Under the pieces are notes generated by a model. It was not told where the DNA came from. It did no database searches and worked only from the letters and a program-made list of their open reading frames with translations. A DNA stretch of 64,000 nt from Nocardiopsis sp. FR4 (GTDB lineage: Bacteria > Actinomycetota > Actinomycetes > Streptosporangiales > Streptosporangiaceae): positions 1 through 64,000 of the forward strand of contig NZ_VWVV01000019.1 of the NCBI RefSeq assembly GCF_009830945.1. Direction: 5' to 3'. This document shows positions 59,015 through 64,000 of the stretch, one piece after another. The first letter of the stretch is position 1; every line of letters starts with the position of its first letter. Made by a program: the position numbers and the translations under genes.

Positions 59015-59626
59015 TTGACTCTGCTCTTCGACCTGTTCGGCGTCATCGCCCGCCACCAGTCCGAGGAGGGCAAGGACCTGCTGGTGCGCACGGCGGGCGT
59101 GCCCGCCCCCGCCTTCTGGGAGGCCTACTGGGCCCGGCGCCACCCCTACGACCGCGCGGACGTGACCGCGGCCCGGTACTGGGCGCAGGTGGCCGACGAC
59201 CTGGGCACGAGCTTCGACCAGGAGCGGACCGCCGCGCTCGTGGCGGCCGACGTCGCCAGCTGGAGCGCCGTGGACGAGACCATGGTCGCCCTGGTCGGGG
59301 AGCTCGCGGACTCCGGTCGGCGCCTGGGGCTGCTCTCCAACATCCCCGAGGAGCTGGCCGCGCACTACGAGGCGCACCACCCCTGGCTCGACCGCTTCGA
59401 CGTCCTGGCCTTCTCCTGCCGCATCCGGCGGGCCAAGCCCGAGCCGGAGGCCTACCTCTGGTGCCGGGAGGCCCTGGGAGTGGGGGCCGACCGCGTTCTC
59501 TTCGTCGACGACCGGGCCGGCAACGTCGAGGGCGCCCGGTCCGTGGGGATGCGCGGCCACGTGTTCACCGGTGTGGACGAACTGCGCCGTGAGCTCGTGC
59601 GCGGGGACGCCGCCGCCCGGGGGTGA
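59015..59626 (+). CDS. HAD-family hydrolase (YihX-like)
   Basis: A 203-residue HAD enzyme: motif [10 protein letters not shown] (nucleophile Asp6), motif [10 protein letters not shown] near 110, Lys in [10 protein letters not shown] near 137, motif [14 protein letters not shown] near 162. The cap is a small four-helix type (residues 15-80), as in alpha-D-glucose-1-phosphatase YihX. TTG at 59015 is preferred because GGAAAGGG is 7 nt upstream. Its placement after the sugar transporter gap suggests sugar-phosphate metabolism, but the genes are divergent. Confidence 0.82.
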   Translation: MTLLFDLFGVIARHQSEEGKDLLVRTAGVPAPAFWEAYWARRHPYDRADVTAARYWAQVADDLGTSFDQERTAALVAADVASWSAVDETMVALVGELADSGRRLGLLSNIPEELAAHYEAHHPWLDRFDVLAFSCRIRRAKPEPEAYLWCREALGVGADRVLFVDDRAGNVEGARSVGMRGHVFTGVDELRRELVRGDAAARG

Positions 59627-59754
59627 GCGTCCGACCACCTTGTGTACCGTCCGAACGCCGCGGCGCAAACACCGGCCCCGTACAAGACTTGGGCCGCGTT
59701 TTTGGCTGCTTCCACCGCTGCGCGCTTCCCGGCCGGGGCTTCAGGATCGTCACC

Positions 59755-60816
59755 GTGACCACATTCCTTCCCCTGGCCGAGAAGGCCCTTCGCCGTGAGA
59801 CGCCCACCCGCGAGGAACTCCTGCAGGTCCTGCGCAGCTCCGACGAGGAGCTGATGGACCTGGTCGCCGCCGCCTTTCGGGTCCGGCTGCGCTACTTCGA
59901 GCGACGCGTCAAGCTCAACTACCTGGTGAACGTCAAGAGCGGTCTGTGCCCGGAGGACTGCTTCTACTGCTCCCAGCGCCTGGGGTCGGAAGCGGAGATC
60001 GTCAAGTACACCTGGCTCAAACCCGAGCAGACCCGCGAGGCCGCCTCCCACGGGGTCCGTGCGGGAGCCACCCGGGTCTGCCTGGTGGCCAGCGGGCGCG
60101 GTCCCACCGACCGCGACGTGGCACGCCTGGCCCCGGCCATCGAGGGCATCAAGGCCGAGTACCCGGGTGTGGAGGTGTGCGCGTGCCTGGGCCTGCTCTC
60201 CGATGGCCAGGCCGACCGGCTGCGCGAGGCCGGGGCCGACGCCTACAACCACAACCTCAACACCTCCGAGGAGCGCTACGCCGACATCTGCACCACGCAC
60301 GAGTTCGCCGACCGGGTGAGCACCGTGGAGCAGGCCAAGCACGCCGGGCTCTCGCCCTGCTCGGGGCTGATCGCGGGAATGCGCGAGAGCGACGACGACC
60401 TCGTCGACGCCCTGTTCGCGCTGCGCGAGCTGGAGCCGGACTCGGTGCCGGTCAACTTCCTCATGCCCTTCGAGGGCACCCCGCTGGAGGGCACCTGGGA
60501 GCTGACCCCGCAGCGGTGCCTGCGCATCCTGGCCGCCGCCCGCTTCGTCTTCCCCGACGTGGAGGTGCGCCTGGCGGGCGGACGGGAGATCCACCTGCGC
60601 TCCCTGCAGCCGCTGGCGCTGCACATCGCCAACTCGATCTTCCTGGGGGACTACCTCACCAGTGAGGGGCAGGAGGGCCGGGCGGACCTGGAGATGATCG
60701 CCGACGCCGGGTTCACCGTGCAGGGCGCGGGCGAGCCCACCCTGCCCGGCGAGCGCCACGACCTGCTCAGGACCCGCCAGCGGGGCGCGGGCACCGCCCT
60801 TCCGCCCAACGCCTGA
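59755..60816 (+). CDS. bioB: Biotin synthase
   Basis: A 353-residue radical-SAM enzyme inserting sulfur into dethiobiotin, the last step of biotin synthesis. The [4Fe-4S] cysteines are C65-x3-C69-x2-C72 ([12 protein letters not shown]); BioB-specific segments include [32 protein letters not shown], and the terminal Arg-containing [19 protein letters not shown] loop with [14 protein letters not shown] at 59755 with AGGA upstream. bioA/bioD are not in the window. The upstream 128 nt contain CTTGTGTAC and GTACAAG, a loose inverted repeat. Confidence 0.93.
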   Translation: MTTFLPLAEKALRRETPTREELLQVLRSSDEELMDLVAAAFRVRLRYFERRVKLNYLVNVKSGLCPEDCFYCSQRLGSEAEIVKYTWLKPEQTREAASHGVRAGATRVCLVASGRGPTDRDVARLAPAIEGIKAEYPGVEVCACLGLLSDGQADRLREAGADAYNHNLNTSEERYADICTTHEFADRVSTVEQAKHAGLSPCSGLIAGMRESDDDLVDALFALRELEPDSVPVNFLMPFEGTPLEGTWELTPQRCLRILAAARFVFPDVEVRLAGGREIHLRSLQPLALHIANSIFLGDYLTSEGQEGRADLEMIADAGFTVQGAGEPTLPGERHDLLRTRQRGAGTALPPNA

Positions 60817-60823
60817 CCCGGGG

Positions 60824-60857
60824 GCCGGGCCCTCCGGGGACCCTGGGAGGGCCCGGC
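60824..60857. terminator. Bidirectional terminator, 12-bp stem
   Basis: GCCGGGCCCTCC (60824-60835) pairs perfectly with 60846-60857; 10-nt loop. Between the bioB stop and the convergent YiaA/B-type gene. Confidence 0.7.
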
Positions 60858-60862
60858 GGTCT

Positions 60863-61147
60863 TCAGGGGCGGGGCTGCTCGCCGCCGCTCCAGATCGGGA
60901 CCTGCTGGTAGTGCTGGGCCGCCTCCGCGGCCAGAGCGTCCTCCTGGCGGTCGCGCACGCACTTGGCGAGGGTGAACGTGGAGGTGATCACGTACAGCAG
61001 GCCCATGCCGAGGAAGGCTCGGATCCACAGGTCGACGGGGAGGAAGACGATGCCGGCGCCCACCCCGACCGAGGCCGCTCCGAAGGACAGGGCGGACTGC
61101 AGGAAGAACTGGGGTGTGGAGCGGGGCTGGGGGGTGTAGGTGTTCAT
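60863..61147 (-). CDS. YiaA/YiaB-like membrane protein
   Basis: A 94-residue protein with two membrane helices (about 22-40 and 47-68) separated by LPVDLWIRAFLGMG, the core of the YiaAB family, followed by FTLAKCVRDRQED and a soluble tail. Function unknown. ATG at 61147 gives the conserved start; no good ribosome site. Confidence 0.8.
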   Translation of the reverse strand: MNTYTPQPRSTPQFFLQSALSFGAASVGVGAGIVFLPVDLWIRAFLGMGLLYVITSTFTLAKCVRDRQEDALAAEAAQHYQQVPIWSGGEQPRP

Positions 61148-61212
61148 GGGTCCATGGTGTCGACTCCCCCGCCGCCGCGCCTGAGTACGGCTACTCATCG
61201 GCGCCCGGGGAG

Positions 61213-62331
61213 TCAGACGGGCTCCATCGGCCGGTCGGGCCGGAAGGGCTCCAGGTCCGTCCCGGGGTCCTCCCCCATCGCCAGGCGGGCCGCGACCAGG
61301 CCCTGGAAGGGGCCGAAGGTCAGCCCCTCACCGCCCAGGCCGGTGGCCACCACCACCCCGGGCAGCCGTTCCAGGGGCCCCAGCAGCTGCTGCCCGTCGT
61401 GGGTGACCGGCCGCAGGCCCACCCGCGTCTCCACCACCGTGGCCTCGGCGAGTCCGGGCAGCACCTCCAGCGCGGTGGAGAGGTTGTGCAGCATCCCCGA
61501 GGCGGTCACCCGGCGGTCGAACCCGGCCTCGGGCTCCCAGGTGCCGCCGGTGGCGACCCGGTCCGGGCCGAAGGCGCACACGTGGTACCCGCGCTCGCCG
61601 AAGCGCACCACCGGCCAGGAGCGGGTGTCCTGCCCGGGCAGTGCGAAGTGGGTCGTCTGCCCGCGTGCGGGGCGCACGCGCAGGTCCACCCCGGCCACCG
61701 CGAGCAGTTCGGCCGACCACGCGCCCGCCGCCACCACGACCACGGGCGCCTCCAGGTCCTCGGCGCCCACCCGCACGCCCGTCACCCGGTGCCCGTTCCA
61801 CAGCAGGTGGGCCCGGCCCTTGAAGTAGCGCAGCCCCCGCTCCTCGGCCGCGTTGAACAGCGCTGCCCGCGCCACCGCGCCGTTGACGCGGGCCATGCCC
61901 TCCACGAACACCCCGCCGTAGGACTCGGGTACCAGGGGGAAGCGCTCGCGCGGCTCCCCGGGGGCCAGCCGCTCCACCCGGCCCATGGTGGCGAGCTCCG
62001 GGCGCTCGGAGAGGTTGCGTACCAGGTCGAACCCGGCGTCGTCCCCCTCCAGGTCCACGGACATGCCCCCGACCACCTCGTAGCCGGTGGCCTGGCCGTC
62101 CTCGGCCAGCTCGGCCATGAGCCGCGGGTAGTGCTCGGCGGCTCGGGCCTTGAAGTCCCACACCGGCCGGGCGTCCCACGGAAACGGCCACGGGAAGACC
62201 ACCCCCAGCCCCGCGGCCGTGGCCTGACCCGTGTGCGCGGTGTCCACGAGCGCGGTGGACACGCCCCTGCGGGCCAGGTGGAACGCCGCACTCGTCCCCA
62301 CGATTCCGCCGCCGACAACGATCACGTCCAT
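61213..62331 (-). CDS. FAD-dependent DAO-family oxidoreductase
   Basis: A 372-residue flavoprotein of the D-amino-acid-oxidase/glycine-oxidase family. FAD-binding VVGGGIVGTSAAFHLARRG at residues 5-23, the DAO-type linker AGLGVVFPWPF, a substrate-side RPARGQTTHFAL near 225 and the closing GLRPVTHDGQQLLG / TGLGGEGLTFGPFQG with conserved Gly residues. The substrate is probably an amino acid or small amine. ATG at 62331 with AGGGTGG upstream. Divergent from the dimethylargininase gene, which hints at linked amino-acid catabolism. Confidence 0.85.
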   Translation of the reverse strand: MDVIVVGGGIVGTSAAFHLARRGVSTALVDTAHTGQATAAGLGVVFPWPFPWDARPVWDFKARAAEHYPRLMAELAEDGQATGYEVVGGMSVDLEGDDAGFDLVRNLSERPELATMGRVERLAPGEPRERFPLVPESYGGVFVEGMARVNGAVARAALFNAAEERGLRYFKGRAHLLWNGHRVTGVRVGAEDLEAPVVVVAAGAWSAELLAVAGVDLRVRPARGQTTHFALPGQDTRSWPVVRFGERGYHVCAFGPDRVATGGTWEPEAGFDRRVTASGMLHNLSTALEVLPGLAEATVVETRVGLRPVTHDGQQLLGPLERLPGVVVATGLGGEGLTFGPFQGLVAARLAMGEDPGTDLEPFRPDRPMEPV

Positions 62332-62450
62332 GGCACCACCCTGCCGGTCCCCCTCCTCGCGAACAAGCCGAACGGTCCGCGTGCCGCGGTCCGGGAGCGG
62401 GTATGGGTGCGCCGTCGTCACCCCGCACCGCACACCTGGAGGACGCGTAC

Positions 62451-63242
62451 GTGGACGGATACACCTACCGCGGGGTCGCCCTGATGCGCCGCCCCGGCCC
62501 CGACCTGGCCCGGGGCATCGTCACCCACATCCCCCGCACCGCGGTGGACCCGGTCCTGGCCGCGCGCCAGTACACGATCTACCAGGAGGCCGTGGCCTCG
62601 GCCGGGTGGCGGGTGCGTGAGGTGGAGGCGGCGCCCGAGCACCCCGACGCGGTGTTCGTGGAGGACACCGTGGTGGTGTGCGCGGACCTGGCCGTGCTGA
62701 CCCGCCCCGGCGCCGGGGCGCGCCGCGGTGAGGTGGCGGGGGTCGAGCCGGCGGTGCGCGCGCTGGGGCTGCGGGTGGCGCGGGTGGAGGCCCCCGGGAC
62801 CCTGGACGGCGGCGACGTGCTCCAGGTGGGCTCCACCGTCTACGTGGGGGTGGGCGGGCGCACCAACGCCGAGGGGGCCGCGCAGTTCGAACGGCTGCTC
62901 AAACCGCTGGGCCGCGAGGTCGTCCGGGTGCGCCTGGAGGGGGCGCTGCACCTGAAGTCGGCCGTGACCGCGCTTCCCGACGGCACGCTCGTGGGCCTGC
63001 CCGACCTGGTGGGGGCCGACGTCCTGCCGCCGGTGCGGCGCGCGGCGGAGGAGCCGGGGGCGCACGTGCTGCCGCTGGGCGGGCGCGACGTGCTGGTCAG
63101 CGCGGCGGCGCACGAGACCATCCACCAGCTGACCGCCGACGACTGGCGGGTGCTGCCGGTGGACATCTCCGAGTTCGAGAGGCTGGAGGCGTGCGTGACC
63201 TGCCTGAGCGTGCTGGTCCCGGACCGCACCGCCGCGCCCTGA
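62451..63242 (+). CDS. N(G),N(G)-dimethylarginine dimethylaminohydrolase (DDAH)
   Basis: A 263-residue amidinotransferase-fold enzyme cleaving methylated arginine to citrulline and dimethylamine. Acidic pair Glu71-Asp72 (VFVEDTVVV), His167 (ALHLKSAVT) and Cys251 (CVTCLSV) are the expected catalytic residues; TLDGGDVLQ near 120 is typical. GTG at 62451 is chosen because GGAGGA is 7 nt upstream; an ATG at 62403 has none. Divergent from the DAO-family oxidase. A long-range inverted repeat (CCGGCACGG 63249 / CCGTGCCGG 63300) lies after it. Confidence 0.87.
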   Translation: MDGYTYRGVALMRRPGPDLARGIVTHIPRTAVDPVLAARQYTIYQEAVASAGWRVREVEAAPEHPDAVFVEDTVVVCADLAVLTRPGAGARRGEVAGVEPAVRALGLRVARVEAPGTLDGGDVLQVGSTVYVGVGGRTNAEGAAQFERLLKPLGREVVRVRLEGALHLKSAVTALPDGTLVGLPDLVGADVLPPVRRAAEEPGAHVLPLGGRDVLVSAAAHETIHQLTADDWRVLPVDISEFERLEACVTCLSVLVPDRTAAP

Positions 63243-63311
63243 GCGGGTCCGGCACGGGCGGCTCCCGGGACCGAGCGGCAGGAGGCGGGGCGCCGACGAC
63301 CGTGCCGGGTA

Positions 63312-64000
63312 CTAGTCGGGCCGGGCGAAGCGCCGCGCCGCCAGCAGCAGGCACAGCGCGCCGAAGGCGCCCAGGACCGCCAGCTCCTCCTCCAGTGAGG
63401 GGCGCAGCCCGGCCACCCGCAGGCTTCCGAACAGGGAGTCCGGGACGGCGGGCAGGTACCCGGTGAGGATGCGCCGGGCCGCGTCCACCGCGTGGGTCAG
63501 CGGGTTGAGCGCCGTGGGCCCGGCCAGCCAGGCGGGGAGGCGGTCCAGGGGGAAGAAGGCCCCGGACAGGAACACCAGGGGGCCCATGAGCAGGCCGGTC
63601 GCGGCCTGGAAGGCCTGGAGGCTGGGCAGGAACACCGCCAGCAGCGCCCCCAGGCAGGTCATCGCGAACGAGGCCAGGGCCAGCACCGCCACGAGCGCGG
63701 CGAACAGCACGGGGTCGTAGGGCACTCCCGCCACGCCGGAGAAGGCCAGCAGGGCCGCTCCGTGGCAGGTGGCGATGGTGGTACCGGAGAGCACCTTGCC
63801 CAGGAGCAGGGACTCGCGGCGCACGGGTGCCACGAGCATCTCGCGCAGGAAGCCGAACTCGCGGTCCCACAGGATCGAGGCGCCCGAGGCGAAGGCCGGG
63901 GCCTGGGTCGCCATCACCAGCACGCCGGGGAAGAGGAAGGTCACGTAGCCCACGCCCGCCCCGTCGTCGGGCACCACCGTGCCCAGTCCCACGCCCAGGG
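63312..64000 (-). CDS. ABC-2 type transporter permease (DrrB-like), N-terminus outside window
   Basis: At least 229 C-terminal residues are present; the gene continues past the window edge. Five membrane helices are visible, with the ABC-2 signatures WDREFGFLREMLVAPVRRESLLLGK (the cytosolic coupling region), PLVFLSGAFFPLDRLPAWL, and ALNPLTHAVDAARRILTG. It would export a drug or lipid with a partner ATPase, expected just outside the window. Confidence 0.88.
   Translation of the reverse strand, partial: LGVGLGTVVPDDGAGVGYVTFLFPGVLVMATQAPAFASGASILWDREFGFLREMLVAPVRRESLLLGKVLSGTTIATCHGAALLAFSGVAGVPYDPVLFAALVAVLALASFAMTCLGALLAVFLPSLQAFQAATGLLMGPLVFLSGAFFPLDRLPAWLAGPTALNPLTHAVDAARRILTGYLPAVPDSLFGSLRVAGLRPSLEEELAVLGAFGALCLLLAARRFARPD

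Noticed and set aside
59639..59686. CTTGTGTAC/GTACAAG inverted repeat before bioB as a BirA or BioQ operator
   Set aside because: The 32-nt spacing and sequence do not match the BirA consensus (TTGTAAACC-n14/16-GGTTTACAA) or the BioQ palindrome; kept only as a remark.
63249..63308. CCGGCACGG/CCGTGCCGG as a terminator between DDAH and the ABC permease
   Set aside because: The 42-nt loop makes a stable terminator doubtful.
1..64000. tRNA, rRNA, CRISPR arrays, insertion sequences, attachment sites
   Set aside because: No cloverleaf with a TTCRA loop, no spaced identical repeats, no transposase or integrase motif was noticed; absence was judged by eye, not by a search program.

Overview
The window is 64 kb of very GC-rich, gene-dense actinobacterial chromosome (GTG/TTG starts, strong third-position GC, Shine-Dalgarno sites of the AGGAGG type, many one-component regulators). 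The gene set (ECF42 sigma factor with DGPF partner, SARP-type regulator, TipAL-type MerR regulator, twin-arginine PhoD, serine/threonine kinase) suggests a Nocardiopsis-like member of the Streptosporangiales; the genus is inferred from recollection of such genomes, not proven here. No rRNA, tRNA, CRISPR array, transposase, phage gene or replication origin was seen, and no biosynthetic gene cluster is recognisable.

Layout. 0-5.4 kb: ECF42 sigma factor, Tat-exported metallo-beta-lactamase-fold enzyme, cation exchanger and small proteins. 5.4-10.5 kb: nitrate assimilation operon (narK, molybdopterin nitrate reductase, FAD/[2Fe-2S] reductase) read leftwards from a promoter region holding a match to the GlnR box. 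10.5-15.3 kb: AsnC/DUF2000 and GbsR/serine-hydrolase divergent pairs and phenylalanine hydroxylase. 15.3-18.1 kb: a patch of decayed genes (MFS transporter, GPP34) with a Nudix hydrolase. 18.1-23.3 kb: CGNR regulator/HAD hydrolase, TipAL regulator, thioesterase, phosphoesterase, second ECF sigma factor. 23.4-26 kb: manganese-type ABC importer with a DtxR/MntR-like operator on its start codon. 26-31 kb: large SARP/ATPase regulator divergent from a dehalogenase-like hydrolase. 31-43.8 kb: kinase, two TetR-controlled loci, exonuclease-BRCT protein, Vms1-like protein, AraC regulator, transporters, CtaG. 43.9-48.7 kb: a joined remnant of a ribosomal-protection GTPase and a MarR regulator, PhoD with PHO-box-like repeats, Uma2 remnant, and an MntR-type regulator that probably controls the ABC importer 23 kb away. 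48.7-64 kb: potassium channel, methyltransferase, methionine aminopeptidase, 5'-nucleotidase, PabAB, MOSC protein, sugar transporter, biotin synthase, DAO-family oxidase divergent from a dimethylargininase, and the start of an ABC-2 permease that runs off the window.

Two themes stand out. First, several regulator genes come with self-evident operator sequences in the divergent or upstream gap: TipAL (MerR-type 19-bp spacer promoter), SARP (three 11-bp direct repeats and a probable leaderless promoter), CGNR, two TetR and GbsR pairs, MntR, PhoP and GlnR boxes. Second, at least seven genes are broken, and the breaks are of two kinds: single-base losses in short G/C runs (six of six in the same direction, so sequencing undercalls must be excluded) and clean deletion joins that fuse unrelated genes or remove a gene's middle. 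The most provocative is the GTPase-MarR join at 43.9-45.3 kb, which would be one continuous 480-residue frame if three single bases were restored. I found no convincing new multi-gene system; the items above are the ones that deserve a second look.
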